Assembly (NCBI RefSeq): GCF_000283155.1
Contig: NW_004454181.1
Location: 17,767,711 to 17,831,710, forward strand
Source: Ceratotherium simum simum
Taxonomy: Eukaryota; Chordata; Mammalia; Perissodactyla; Rhinocerotidae
DNA length: 64,000 nt
Direction: 5' to 3'
Part shown: piece by piece, positions 19,862 to 32,646 of the stretch
Position numbering within the stretch: position 1 is the first letter of the stretch
Layout: each line of letters begins with the position of its first letter
Translations under genes and position numbers: made by a program
Notes under the pieces: generated by a model
The model's database searches: none
What the model was told of the DNA's origin: nothing
What the model saw: only the letters and a program-made list of their open reading frames with translations

Positions 19862-22750
19862 TCACCACCTTGACACGTTATATCCTAACTGATAAAATCC
19901 AAAACCAGAATACCTTGAAAGGAACCACAATAAGAACAATAGCTTATTTCTCATCAGAAACAATAGAAGACACAAAACAATGGGATAACATATTCAACAT
20001 TCTGAAAAAAAGTCAACAATCATTCTATATCCATCAAACCCATCCTTTAAAAAATGAAGGTAAAACAAAGACTTTCCCTGATAAACAAATATGGAAAGTA
20101 TTAGTTCCTAGCAGTTCTGCCTAAAAAGAAGTCCCAGAGGAAATCCTTCAAGTTCCAAGGAAATGACACCAGCTGATAACTCAAATCTACACAAAGAAAT
20201 AAAGAGCACTGATAAAGGTAATTACATAGAAATGTATAAAAGAAAATATAAACATGTGTTTTCCTTCCTTCTCTCAATTGATTTAAAAGACAACTGCACC
20301 ACAAACTTTCAAAAACTGTGTTACTGAGTTTATAACATACGAACGTATAACACATATAAAAATAAATGCCCAAGGTAAAGGAAGAGAATGGAGCGATGTT
20401 GGGGAAAATTTTCTATTTTTTTACTGGATTTAAGTTTGTATAAATCTGAAGTCAATCGTGATAAAGGAAGATGCATATTGTAATCCCTAGAGCAACCACT
20501 AAGAAAATAACTTTGAAAATATATAACAAAAATATCAACAAAAGAATTAAAATGGTACGCAAAAAATCTAGTTAACATACAAAAGGCAGTAAGGAAGGAA
20601 CACAGGAAGAAAAAGCATCAAACAAACAGAAAACAATTAGCAAAATGGTAGAAATAAGTTCAACCATACTAAACATTCAATATAAATAGATGAAACACTC
20701 CAAACAAAAGGCAGAGGCCATCAGACTGAATAAAACAAAGAAAAACAAGAGCCAACAATGTGCTGCCTGTAAGAGTTTAAGATACAAAGGCCCTTAGATA
20801 CCAACACTTTGTATACAAAGACACAGACAAGTTTAAAGCAAAAGGATTTAAAAAGATATGTCATGCAAACAGTAACAATGAGCAAGCTGGAGGAGTTATA
20901 GTAATATCTGACAAAATAGATTTTAAGATAGACAATGTTAGTAGAGATGAGAGGTATGTTATAAGAAAATAATCAGAAAAAGATTACAATTATAAACGTA
21001 TTTGCACATAACAACAGAGTTCTAAAATACATGAAGCAAAAACAGACAGAACTGAAAAGAGAAATAGACAATTGAAAATAATAATTGAAGAATTAAAAAC
21101 TCTTCTCTCAAAAATTGATATAAAAATTGGACAGAAAATTAGCGACAATGTGTAAGACAAACAACACAAGCAACTATCAACCAGCATGACTTAATTGACT
21201 TCTAGAGAACAATCTACCCAACAACAGAAAAATGTGCCTTCTTTTCAAGTGCACATGGAACATTCTCTAGTATAGATCATATGCTAGGCCGTAAAACAGT
21301 ATCAATACATTGAAAGGTATTCACATTATAAAACTATGTTCTCACAATGGAATTGGAAATCAACAACAAAAGGAAATAAGGAAAATCCATAATTATTTGA
21401 AAATGTAACAATGCACTTCTAAATAACCCATAGGTCAAAGAAGAAATCATAAAATTAGAAAATATTTTGAACTGAAGGAAAATGAAAGCACAAAATATAA
21501 AATTTATAAGATGTCAATAAAGTAAATACTTAGAGGAAAATTTATACCTTTAAATGCCAATATTGGAAAAGAAGAAATATCTCAAATCAATAACCTAAGC
21601 TCTGATTTTTAGAAACTAGAAAAAGAAGAGTGACCAAACCCCAAAGCCAAAGTAAGAAAACAGAAAGTAATAATAAGTATTAGACCAGAAATCAATGAAA
21701 TAGGAACCAGAAATAAATAAAATCAATATAACCAAATGGCAAACTTTTATCTAGACTGACAAAGAATAAAAAAAAAAACACAGATTACCAAAATAAAAAA
21801 TAAAAGTGTGGACATCACCAAATTTACAGAAGTTAAAAGAATTTTCAGAAATATTATGAATAATTTCATATCAACAAATTACACAGCTTAGATGAAAGGA
21901 AAAATTATTATAAAGATGCAAATTACCAAGACTGTCTCAAGAATAGATTGAAAATGTAATAGACCTATAATAAGCAAGGAGATTGAATTAATAGTTAAAT
22001 ACATTCCCACAAAGTAAAGCCCAAGGCCAGATGGCATCACTGGTGAATTCTTTTAAACATTTAAAAAGATAATAGCCATCTTCCACAAACTCTTCCAAAA
22101 AACGGAGAGGAGGGAATACTTATTCTATAAAGCCATGATAACAAAGTTAGATAAAGACATCACTCACACACACACAAAGAAAACTACAGACCAATATTCT
22201 TTGTGTACATAGATGCAAAATTTCCTCAACAAATATTAGCGAGCCCAATCAACAACACAGGAAAAGGATTATACACTATGACCAAGTGAGATGTATCCCA
22301 GCAATGCAAGTTTAAATTAACATCCAAAAATCAGTTAATGTTATACACCATATTAATTTTTTTAAAAAGAGAAAAACCACATGATCATCATAACAGATGT
22401 AGAGAAAGCATTTAAAACATCCAAATCCCATTATGATTAAAAAAAAAAAAGAAAAAACCCAACTCTCAACAAACTAAGAATAAAATGGAATTTCCCAACC
22501 TGATAAAAAGCATTTGCAAAAAACCTACAGCTGACATTAAATGCAATAATGAAAGCCTGAATTCTTTCCCCCTAACATCAGGAACACGGTGAAGGTGTCT
22601 ACTCCTGCCGTTACTATTCAACATTGAAAGTTTTAGCTAATGGCATTGGGCAATAAAACTGATTAAAGGACATCCAGATTGGAAAGAGAGAAGTTAAACT
22701 ATACTCATTCACCGACATATGATTCCGTATGTAGAAAATCCTAAGGAATA

Positions 22751-22776
22751 AACACACACACACACACACACACATA
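22751..22776. repeat. (CA)n microsatellite within the L1
   Basis: About 13 CA units, followed after one interruption by more; it lies just downstream of the L1 FADD-like position. Confidence 0.95.
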
Positions 22777-24131
22777 CACACAAACTACCGGAACTAATAA
22801 ACGAATTCAGCAAGGTCAGAAAATAGAAGATTAACATGCAAAATCAATTGTATTTCTATATACAAATACTGAACAATCCAGAAATAAAAATATTTTAAAA
22901 TTTCATTTATAATAGAATCAAAAGAATAAAATATATGTGAATAAACTTAACAAAAGAAGTACAAGACTTATAAAACATCATGGAAATAAGACCTAAATAG
23001 GGAAACATTCCATGTTCATGGATTAGAAGATTCAATATTGTTAAGATGGAAATTTTTTTCCAAATTGAGTAAAGATTAAATGCAATCCTTATCAATAATG
23101 CAGGAAGACTTTTTTCTTTTGCGGAAATTGACAAGCTGACCTAAAAGTTATATGGAAATGCAAAAGACCCAGAATAGCAACAATTTTGAAAAGAAAGAAC
23201 AAAATTGGAGGATTCGCACTTACCAATTTCAAAGTTTACTGTGAAGCTATAGTAATTAAGATAATGTGGTATTGGCATAAAGATAGATATATAGATCAAT
23301 GGAACAGAATTGAGAATCTAGGAATACACTCTTACATTTAGAGTCTCTTGATTTCAACAAAGGGGCCAAGCCAATTCAGTGGGAGAAAGGATAGGCTTTT
23401 CATCAAGTGATTCTGAAACAATTAGATATCCACATGAAAAAGATGTATTTAGACCCTTAACCTCATACCATACACAAAATTAACTCAAAATGGATCATAG
23501 AGGTAAATGTAAGCACTAAAATTATAAATTTCTAGAGGAAGGCATAGGAGAAAATCTTTGTGATGGTGTATTAGCCAAACATATCTTAGATACAACATCA
23601 AAAGCATATCCATAAGAGAAAAAAAATGATAAATTGGTCTTCGTCAAATGAAAAACTTTCATACTTCAAAAAATACTATTAATGAAAAAATAAAATACAG
23701 ATTGAAAGAAAATATTTGCAAATCATAGGTCTGATAAAGGACTTGTATCCAGAATATACAAAGAACAACTCAATAATAAGACAAGCCAATCAAAAAATTT
23801 CAAAAAAGCCAACTTAGAAAACCATTTCTCAAAATGATAAAGATAGATTTACCATATGATCCAACAAGTGTACTCTAGATATCTACCTAAGAGGAATGAA
23901 AACATATGTCCACACAAAGTCTTATATGTGAATGTTTATAGTAGTCCTTACTCATAGTAGTCAAAAAGTGGAAACAATCCAAATGACCATTAGCTGGTGA
24001 ATGGATGAACTGTGATGTATCCTATAACGGGATACCACTCAGAAATAAAAAAGAATGAGATGTTGATATATGCAACAACATGGATGAACCTCAAATGCAC
24101 AAATGAGTGAAGAAGGCCAGGTAGAGAGGAC

Positions 24132-24304
24132 ATGGTCTGTCTAAAGCAACCAATTATTGCCATACGGGAATATTGTCATGTGGGCCCACTGGTGCTGGAT
24201 TTCCAGATTTTACAAAAAAAAGTGAGAAAGCAACATTTGTATGTGAATTCTCTTCAGTGTTCATCTGCAGATTCTATGTGGCTGTTTTGCTATCTGTTGG
24301 TTTA
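24132..24304. other. No recognisable feature
   Basis: Short unique-looking stretch between the truncated L1 end and a hAT relic. Confidence 0.4.
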
Positions 24305-24440
24305 TGCCAGGGGCCAGAAACTTTGGCCATTTTAGAATTCTGCCTGCCTCCTACATGACATTCTGAATTTTGCCTTTTGGTCCATAAAGTCTAAAATATT
24401 TACCATCTGGCCATAAACAGAAAAAGTTTGCCTACTCCTG
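24305..24440. mobile_element. MER3-like hAT MITE, decayed
   Basis: Starts 'gccaggggccagaaacttt' and ends 'aaagtctaaaatatttacca' ... 'acagaaaaagtttgcctact'. This is the same family as 13360-13584, but with the centre deleted and replaced by a repeated 'attctg.ctgcctcc'/'attctgaattttgcc' section. Confidence 0.6.
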
Positions 24441-25400
24441 CTCTCGTTGATTTTCTTCAATACACAATTTCAGCTGCGTATGTGCATCCTTATTCTCATA
24501 GACTGAAAGTCGTGTGCACGGGAGGAAGTGTGTCCCCAGACAAAAATTTGGGCTGTTTCTGGAATTCAAACAAAAATAGAAACTACTTCAGCTCTATACC
24601 TGCTCATCTTATATCTAGCTGTCCTCAGTTTCCTCCTGGATCAGCTCTTTGCCAGCACTCCATATTATCGTTTGAGATGGAAAAATGAGAGCCGTGCCCA
24701 CATGTTCCTGAACATCTCAGCTTTCTGTTTTCCATCATTCTGAAAATCCATTTTTCCTCAGCTCCTCTTTTTTCTCAACAGAATATATTGACTGTAACTT
24801 TCTCCCAACAATTTGAAATGCCTTCTCTTTCAAACACAAACTTACCTTGGGTATTGGGATTGATTTCTGGACTATGTTCCATTTCATTGTTTTTCTGTCT
24901 AGCCTTGTATTGGTATCACTCTGCTTCAACTAGCTTGATGTTATGTTTTCCTAAGAGGGCTAGTTTTTTCTTTACACACTTCTTTTCATGAATCTTTCCA
25001 TGAATCTTTCTCCTACGCCTATCTGTTTTTTCCTACTTAAATGGATGTTTTTATTTCCACGTTCTAAACCAGAAAACTGAAGGGCAAAGAGATGCCATGT
25101 CCTGCCCCAGGTATGTGCCAGGGCAAGGATCGGATTTCAGGTGCGTCAGCCTCCTCTTTGTATTTATTCTGTATTTTTGTATGTATATAAATTTTTTATT
25201 CCATTTGTTTTTTTTCCTTTTTCCAGTATTTTGTAACAAAAAACCAAAACCCTCTTTGAAATGTTCAAACCACAACTCTGATGTGTATCCCAGGGCATTT
25301 GCCTGAGACAGCACCTAATACAAAGTATTTATAGCTGGATTACCACATTTCTGGGGACCTTGTGTGACGGTGGCAGTGTGGAAAGTAAATTTAGAGAATC
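24441..25400. other. No recognisable feature
   Basis: About 1 kb of unique-looking sequence. Several frames of 61-87 codons overlap on both strands, and none shows a domain. Confidence 0.45.
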
Positions 25401-25429
25401 TCAAAGTGGGGGTAAAATCTAGGGCACAG

Positions 25430-25925
25430 GATCATGGGACATTTGGTAAAACTTCTCATTTGAAAATGATTTCCAACTTACAGAGAAGTTGCATGAATAG
25501 TGAAGAGTGTATTATTTACCCAGGTTAGCCTCACTTTAACATTCTGTTCCATTTTCCTTCTCTCTATACATACACATGACCACTCTTTTTCCTGAACATT
25601 GGAAAGTATATTGTGTACATTATTGCCCTTTATTCCTAAACACATCAGTGAGTATTTCCTAAGAAGGATATTCTCTTCTATACCTACAGTATAGTTCTCA
25701 GCTTCAGCGAATTGAACATTAATACAGAACTTTTATCATCTGCTGGCTGCATTTCTTGTCAGTTTACCCAATAATGTCTTTCATTGCATTGTTTTCCCTC
25801 CAGTACAGGGTCCCATCTAGGATCACATATTGTATTTAGCTATCACGTCTGGAGTATCCTTTAATTTGTAAAAGTTCCCCAGCCTTTCTTCTACTTGTGT
25901 GACATTACCATTTTGAGTAATATAG
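25430..25925. repeat. Old L1-type 3' region fragment
   Basis: 'acagagaagttgcatgaata', 'ccttctctctatacatacac', 'cagtacagggtcccatctag' and 'gtaaaagttccccagccttt' match an antisense-looking L1M 3' sequence known from many mammalian introns. The subfamily is uncertain. Confidence 0.5.
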
Positions 25926-25929
25926 TGTT

Positions 25930-26504
25930 TGGTCCTTCTCAAGAAAGATGAGGACATTTTCCTTTAGAGAACTCTGTAAGCAGGCAGAAGGACCTCCCTC
26001 ATCAGGGAGATAATGAGCCAGTCTGCCCAGGACGGGGATCAACAGACGCCCCGAAGCTACAGTTCTTGCCCCAGAACAGACGGGCTCCTCAAAAAAGCAA
26101 ACACCAAAAAAGGATGAGCCATTTGTTAAGGTAGGTTTATCCAAGGAGAAAAGGGAAAAGTGAGTAAGTTGCCCTGAAACCAACTAGGTCAGTGTCAGCT
26201 TCCCAGTAACTGAGTCTGAGGCATCCTCTTTCCCTCCCTCCCAGCAAGCCTGTGTCTCCCATCAGCACCCACCAGCAGGTGCCAAGAGTGCCAGGTCCCA
26301 GAGGCTGCTATCACTGCTGCCATCTGCTCTGTAATATGGGATGTGTCTCCCCCACTGATCCCTAAAGTCTCCCTCCATCCACATAGACTGTTCTCTGAAG
26401 AGGATGATCTGTTTTTCCTGCCCTCCCCCAAATTTTCTTTAAAAATGTATATATTCAAATAGGACAATGGTGTCCTCTGTGTCTGCCGCACTTGGGATTG
26501 AGGT
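25930..26504. other. Unique-looking sequence left of gap
   Basis: No repeat family recognised. Frames of 92 and 98 codons on the minus strand show no motif. Confidence 0.4.
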
Positions 26505-26604
26505 NNNNNNNNNNNNNNNNNNNNNNNNNNNNNNNNNNNNNNNNNNNNNNNNNNNNNNNNNNNNNNNNNNNNNNNNNNNNNNNNNNNNNNNNNNNNNNNN
26601 NNNN
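26505..26604. other. Assembly gap (100 N)
   Basis: Exactly 100 undetermined bases, the conventional placeholder for a gap of unknown size. True distance and even adjacency of the two flanks are not given by the sequence. Confidence 1.
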
Positions 26605-28840
26605 GGGTAGCACCAGCTCCTGGAAAGTGCCTGCTTTGGCCTCTAGAAGAAGACCCTGTTCATGGAGGGAAGTTGACAGTGACATTGCATATCCACTACC
26701 AGCCAGCATTCCTTCATTTTCATCTCCTCAGATAATCTATCTTTAAAATATTTTTTCTTAATTTATCACTAAAAAATAATAATAAAAAAAACTATAAAAA
26801 TCTCTAGGAACCTGTGAAGGTCATAAATTCATTAAAGTCCCAAGGCCAGGTTTTGGCTCAAGCAGTCCTTCTCCCTGCTCCCCCACTCTCCTGAACGCTA
26901 CACACCTGTGAGGTGGACGGGGCTCCACAGGCCTGGTAGAGCCAGAAATTCCCCACAAAGCGTAAAAGACAAGTAGCCTCACATATCACCTGTGTGAGAA
27001 TCGGCAGTCCGGGGAGGCTGGGCCCTGAGTTCAGAAGAGTGGGGAGAAATCTATGTCCCTCAGTCTTGGTGGGAGTTGCCGACACCTTCACCCAAGACCC
27101 CTTTCTCTTCCTGATGAAGACTGAGGAGATGGGCCCTGCTCCCACCTCTTAGCTTAGCCGTAATGAAATGGAGGGCAGTCCACGACTTCCCCTTCCCCCC
27201 TGCACATGCTCTAGAGCTGTGAGGAACACAGAACTTCTAGGACGGGGGGGGGGTGTGTGTGTGTGAGTATGTGTCAGGGAGGCTGCTGTGGGACTTGTTT
27301 CCCTCTCTGCCTCAAATGAAAATGTTTACCATTTATGTAACCTTCCTTCCTGTCTCAAGGCCAGAGGGGAGGCAGACTTCTCTGAGGTTGGAACATGACT
27401 ATGCACATGTGTGGTGACCTTGGCTATTGACTGTTGGACACAGTGGAGCTAGGGGAGCTGGGAAGGTGGAGGGTGGCATAAAGCAGTTTCCTTTCTGTGC
27501 TCTTTTCTCCTCCCAAATGGGAGAATGCCAGAGGAAAGGTGGAGGAGGTTTCTGAGGGAAGCTCCTAGCAAAAGTAGGAGAAGCAGCAGGACATGGAATC
27601 ATAGGCTTGGACAAGACATCTCTTCGCACATTCAAGTACCTCTCAAGTCTATCTCCAGCCACAGGATAGGAACTGGATTCAAAAGTAGGAACATGAAAAC
27701 TGACCCAAGGCTTACGTCAGATCTCCCCACTTTCCACGTATGACAAGACAGCCCAGCTGTTAAGTGGTTCAGGGATGGGAACATTTCCTGAATGTACTGG
27801 CTTTTGCATTTTAGAAATGCACAGAGACTGAGCGGTGTGGACTTTGTGCATGGGGGGGGGTATACGTTTTGGGCTGTTGCTGCAATGGAGCCTGGGATGG
27901 CTGGGGTAAAGCTGAGGATTGGACTAGTTGCTCAAGGATCTTAATAACTGGGATGTTAATCTGACTAGAAACAAATGAACTTGATAATGATGTCACTCCA
28001 CTGGATGAGCTCCTTCTGGAAAAGAAGGTCCTCCCCATGGAATCTCAGCCCAGTGCCTGGCTGAATGTCTTCTTTGCAGGAAAAGGGATCACCCAGCCAT
28101 CAATAGTGGGAAGGTTCACAGTGCAGCTACACAGTGCCCGGGAAAAAATGAGACAGGGTGAAGAAAAATGTGGGTTCAGTGAGTGGGAAATGAGGAAACA
28201 GAATGAAGAAGGAAAAGGATCCACCAGCTGATTGGAAGAAATGGAATATCCTTGTTTTCGTTAATCGAGAATCTTGCCTTGTGATCTCCCTGAGCTTGGG
28301 GGAGCCATGACAAGTTTCCTTCAGGGACACTTACACCGCAGGAGGGTCCTGTATGTTTCCCAGAGGGTTTCCGGGGCTCAACTTGGACTTCTACTCAGCC
28401 CATTGAAGTCAAGGTGGGCAAAGGTACCAAATGTTTCTCATGTTCTTCCATGCACACTGGGACAAAGGCATTGAATGGTTTAGTGTAATGACTGCTGGCA
28501 AAGAAGTTTTCAAAGAGGTGGGAGACACCAGAGAAAGGGGCAAATTTTTTGTGGGAAGTCTCCATGAATAGTGTAAAGAAGTCCCAGGAGCCCCTTCATA
28601 TACCACTGTTGGTCTTCACGCCCAGAGAGGTGGACAAGGCAGAGGCATCATGGTTCATCCTGGCTCCACCCCAATACCCTCACCCTACCCTACCTGCTAA
28701 ATCGTGGGCCTAGAAAGAAATCGTTCTAATAACTAAGTTTTTGCTTACTTCTTATCCTCAAAGCCCCCTTGAAGCTCAGTTTCAATCACTGAGAGGCTTG
28801 TCTCCTGAGTTTGAGAACTTCCCTTTCTCCTCTGTCTTGT
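26605..28840. other. 2.2 kb of repeat-poor, unique-looking sequence
   Basis: The longest stretch of the window in which I recognise no interspersed repeat. It contains two short G runs next to TG repeats (27243-27280 and near 27850) and several unremarkable frames. No exon can be proposed without comparison to other mammals. Confidence 0.4.
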
Positions 28841-28844
28841 ATTC

Positions 28845-28982
28845 CAGGTTGTTCTACCCATCTTACCCATTACACTGTGAGTTCTATGAAGGCAAGGATC
28901 TCATCTCTCTTATTCTCCCTTGCATCACCTGCTCCAAGAACAGAGGGAACAGGGTCTGGTACAAAGTAAGTGTTCAAAGCTC
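28845..28982 (+). repeat. L2 LINE 3' end
   Basis: 'cactgtgagttctatgaagg', 'caaggatctcatctctctta' and 'ggtctggtacaaagtaagtg' match the sense L2 3' end. Confidence 0.75.
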
Positions 28983-28984
28983 AG

Positions 28985-29685
28985 AACCTTTGCCTGAGTT
29001 GGTCTGCTTCTTCCCACCCTTCCATCTGTGGGTCGAATGAGGACATCTGGGCCTGCAAACCCTACTGGCAGGCATGCCTGTTTCAATGAAAATGAAATAA
29101 CCAAAGCAGAGTGCTCTGGCTGGATTTTTGATGTGACACTGATAGCAAGCTTTCATGTTTCAGGTTCCTTTTTATATAAACATTGCTGCTCCTTGGAGGG
29201 CTAGGTACTTGCATCCTGAAGCAACACGCAGATCTCTCTGGATTTAAATTTCATGACTGCTTTGCAAAGATGTCATGGGTAGGAACAGGATTCCCAATTT
29301 GAGGGGTTATGATTTGTAGCTTCTTCAGCTCTCTAGGCTGAAAATCCCCCAGCTCCTTGCATCTCCTCCAAGAGCTGTCACCTCATTATGCAGTGATGAC
29401 TCTCACTCATGGGGAAGGATTGGGGATGTGCAGTGGATGGGATCAGAGCTCCCTTTCATTATACACACAGTCACTCAAAGAGATTCTTATTTGCAGCTTT
29501 CACTTTTCATTTGGCTTCTTCTGCTCATGTCAAAGAGAGTGAAATTAAGGACCTGAGAAAGGAATCAAAATATTAGCAGCTTTTTGCTTGTTTGTTTTTT
29601 CAGTATTTCCCCCGACCTCTTCTGATGACAGTTGAGGGTCAAAGAAAAAAAGTTCAGGCCATGGGACCTGGTTTGTCATGACGTC
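28985..29685. other. No recognisable feature
   Basis: Single-copy-looking DNA with one AT-rich 'tttttatataaac' motif (near 29168) and no supported exon. Confidence 0.45.
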
Positions 29686-29687
29686 TG

Positions 29688-29800
29688 GATTTGTCATTAT
29701 TCTCTGTATGACATTCGGCAAATTAATGTCTCACAGTCACTATTTCTTCAGCCATAAGACAGAAATATCAACTAACCTGATGGGTTGTTTTAAATGAAAG
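29688..29800 (+). repeat. MIR SINE fragment
   Basis: 'tctgtatgacattcggcaaa', 'tcactatttcttcagccata' and 'tgatgggttgttttaaatga' follow the sense MIR centre and core. Confidence 0.6.
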
Positions 29801-30320
29801 GGAAACCCAGTTATCAGTTGTCCTCTTGTCCTGGAGATCCTTTGTCTCCATGGGCTATCTCCATGGTCACCCAGCACCCAAGTGGATGCAGATCTCAGTA
29901 CCTCCTCAAGTTCTAAAGAACCCATTCACACAAGTATCTTCATGAGCAATGTCAATTTTACTGAAGCTTTTATAAAACTGAGAAAGAAGTTTGCATTGCA
30001 TACATGATTGTTTTTTCATTACTCATTTTTGTTCTCGTAAGACCTTCAGCTGAGCTGCTTTAGGTATGATGGGGGCAGAGGTGCTTTCTGACTCTTCCTC
30101 TACAGACGGACCAGTCTAGCTGGACCCTCTCATTTCCTTGCAGGGGAACTTAAATTCCTTACCTTGCTATTATGCAGAATAGTTTTCCACCCACTCAAGC
30201 CTTGGGGCCTGGCCCCTGAGGCCCTGAAACCCTAAAGGACTTATGAAAGCAAATTTCAAAAAATAGGCAAGTGTCTTTAATGAGAAAGCAATGTCCTTGT
30301 TATAAAGAAAATTTACAAAT
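29801..30320. other. No recognisable feature
   Basis: Unique-looking. Confidence 0.4.
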
Positions 30321-30324
30321 TTCC

Positions 30325-30600
30325 CTAGGAGCAGACTGTTTGGATTAAATTCTGGTTCTATAACTTACTATCTTGTGATCTTGCTCAAGTTGCTTCCCCT
30401 GTCAAACTTCAATTTCCCTATCTGTAGAATAGAAAAAAGAAAATTGACAATATAATGTTGTATTTATGATTAAATGAGATGATCCAATAAAAGTGTTTAG
30501 CACACGGCCAGGCTTATAACCCCCGCAAACATTAAGAAATAGATACTCAAAATGCCTAGTACATAGTAGGCTTTCAATAAGGAGCAGTTATTGCTATTTC
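30325..30600 (+). repeat. MIR SINE, nearly complete, with extended 3' end
   Basis: 'taaattctggttctataact', 'tcttgctcaagttgcttccc', 'atctgtagaatagaaaaaag' and 'gtttagcacacggccaggct' are the sense MIR; a second 3'-end-like motif 'tgcctagtacatagtaggct' follows within 70 bases. Confidence 0.8.
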
Positions 30601-31214
30601 ATAGGCTTTTATATGAGTCAGATGATGTCATGTTCTCATGTGTATTAAAATAGTAGAGATTTCAGGCACTGTTGGGGAAATATTGTGAATTGAATACATA
30701 GTCAGGTGGGGAACATTTCTGTACTCATTAAATTGAAACTGTCTATGGAAAGGAATAGTCCTGGATAGGTTTCAGAAATGTGAGTTTTCCTACGTGTCTA
30801 GCAATCTTTTAAATTTTGGGGGCTGCGTTATCTGCCCCATATCATCCGCAGACCAAGGTATCATCACTACTTTTTCCTTGTTAGGTAAAGTCTGTGTTCA
30901 TAGGGTGGTCTTTCACCTTAACCAGAGGTCTGGCCAAGGGGATTCAGTTCTACAGGTATCTATCAAACTTTAATCTCATAAGGATTTTATTGAATGGTAT
31001 CGTTTACTTTATGATGGACGAGAAGATGTGCCGCCCAGATTCCCCTTCATAGAAGGACTTGTTGCCCTAGTTGTCAGCAGGCAGCCTCAGCTGACAGCTT
31101 CTCCAGCCCTTACTTCGGTAGTAGAAAGCCACCCAAGGGTATGCCCTTCTGGGGAAGCCTCACGTACAATGACTGATCAAGGCAGGGACTGGAGGATATA
31201 AAGGCCCTGTCGTT

Positions 31215-31405
31215 TTGGTGCTTCGAGGAACAACTCTGTTGGGTTGGCTGAGGCTTTGTTGGGTCTGCATCCCAGTTGGACTTCTCCATCTGCCCAGTCC
31301 TCCTCTCACCTTCCTTCCACACACATTGATCCCTAACAAATATCCTGCAAGCCACACTTCACCTCAATGTCTGCTTCCAGAGAACCCAACATATGACATC
31401 TTTTT
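31215..31405 (+). repeat. Unclassified interspersed repeat, copy 1
   Basis: The end 'ctgcttccagagaacccaac' plus 'atatgaca' resembles, in opposite orientation, the sequence at 37190-37345. Both look like remnants of one old LTR- or MER-type family that I cannot name. Confidence 0.35.
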
Positions 31406-31419
31406 ATGGGACCTACATC

Positions 31420-31720
31420 CTTTATCTCTTAAGGAATGCCTAGGACCATGCTAAACACTATGGAATTTCTAAGGGAAGTACACTTGTTTTTGTCCTCAAG
31501 GAACTCCGTAGGGAGACAGAATACACATACACACACCCCTAAAATAGCTAAATAACAAGGCAACATTATGTGATAATACCTGAATCTAGTGATTATGCAA
31601 CACAATGGGAGGTAGAGAGAATGTATACAGAAAGTTGACAATAGGCTAGGTTAGTTCAGGGAGTTTTCAGAGAGGAGATAGACTTTTGTGAGCTCTGAAG
31701 GTTGGGGAGAACTGGGATAA
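31420..31720 (-). repeat. L2 LINE fragment, minus strand
   Basis: 'aggaccatgctaaacactat', 'gtcctcaaggaactccgtag' and 'ttttcagagaggagatagac' are antisense L2. Confidence 0.65.
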
Positions 31721-31729
31721 GCACTCTAA

Positions 31730-32235
31730 CGTGTAATTTAAAAATGTTTTCCCTTTTAGGAGGAAATAGCCAGACTGGCCTTCTCAATTCATGATAAACA
31801 AACATATTAAATTCAGCTACTAAACCCAAGAGTCCTTGTAGTACTTTCGTAAATTGCAAAACCAGAGCCTAGAAATCACTTGCACTGCAGCAGAACTGAG
31901 GAGCCACACTCTTTTAACATAGCTGACCTGGCAGCTTAAAGGGTCATCATGATGTATCGGGTGTAGAACGTGTTAGGCAGCCTTAACGAGATTCTGGAAG
32001 GTTGTAGATAAGAAGGTTTGGCAAAGACAAAGTCTATGTCCAGTTACAATGCTCCAAAACTGCCTCCCAGACAGCTTCATATTCAGTTGTAAGTGTCCTA
32101 TGGCAGGGCCTATGTCAGATCAATCACTGGGTCCCCTAAATACCCACACAAGGGGTTAAGGTATAATAGGCATTTGTAGAATGAGCAAATAAAGGAGCTG
32201 AGCACAGGCAGAAAGGAACGCTTTCCCATGCTCCT
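31730..32235. other. Mostly unrecognised; small L2-like scrap
   Basis: Near 32100-32190, 'ggcagggcctatgtcagatc' and 'aataggcatttgtagaatga' look like the sense L2 3' end; the rest has no call. Confidence 0.4.
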
Positions 32236-32239
32236 TGCT

Positions 32240-32646
32240 CATTTGTTCTTTCAAACATTCATTCAACGTTATCTATTGAAAGCCTATTATGTGCCAGAAA
32301 CTACTCTAAGCACTGCCCTCAGAGCTTAATGAGGTCTAGTGGGACCTAGCGACCATAAAAGAAACATAGAGCCAAGTGGGGGACAGGCTCTTCAACACAG
32401 GGTAGTAGGAAGGGCTTGTCAAAGGAGGAGACAAATAGTGGAAACCTTAGAACCAGAAAAAGTTGACCAGGTGGAAAGGTAATAAGTGGAATGAGGAGGA
32501 GATTAATTTTAGACAGGGAGAAGAGCAGTGGGAGGAGTCTGGGACAGAAGGTAAATGGCTCATTTGAAAAACTACAAAGAGACCAGGTAACTGGAGCAGA
32601 CTGAAAGAGGGAACAGGTAACTCAGATGAGGATAGAAAAGAGGCAG
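32240..32646 (-). repeat. L2 LINE, minus strand, first part (split by ERE)
   Basis: 'cattcattcaacgttatcta', 'tattatgtgccagaaactac', 'aagcactgccctcagagctt' and 'gagcagactgaaagaggga' follow the antisense L2. It resumes after the ERE. Confidence 0.8.

Larger units (their letters stand above)
18030..24131 (+). mobile_element. Nearly full-length old L1 LINE (L1M type), dead, 3'-truncated, with nested ERE
   Basis: About 5.9 kb of L1 in sense orientation, not counting the ERE at 19622-19861. The order is: a 5' UTR-like part (about 18030-19080); an ORF1-derived part (about 19080-20150) with 'aatgggactctcaaaagaga' and 'gataaacaaatatggaaagt'; an ORF2 endonuclease part that reads FSSAHGTFSSIDHMLG near 21240-21290; and a reverse transcriptase part. 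In the latter SPRPDGITGEFF is followed directly by a stop (TAA 22054-22056), and the catalytic FADD equivalent reads FTDI and then a stop (TGA 22720-22722). Stops and frameshifts throughout show it has long been inactive. Homology ends near 24131 without the usual 3' UTR and poly(A), so the 3' end was lost by deletion. The left boundary is uncertain. Confidence 0.88.

Noticed and set aside
19639..20124. 161-codon plus-strand frame, the longest in the window
   Set aside because: It starts inside the ERE SINE and ends in the L1 ORF1 relic in a frame that matches neither element's protein; a chance frame across two repeats.
26455..26746. Open frames on both strands across the N gap
   Set aside because: They exist only because undetermined bases are read as open codons.
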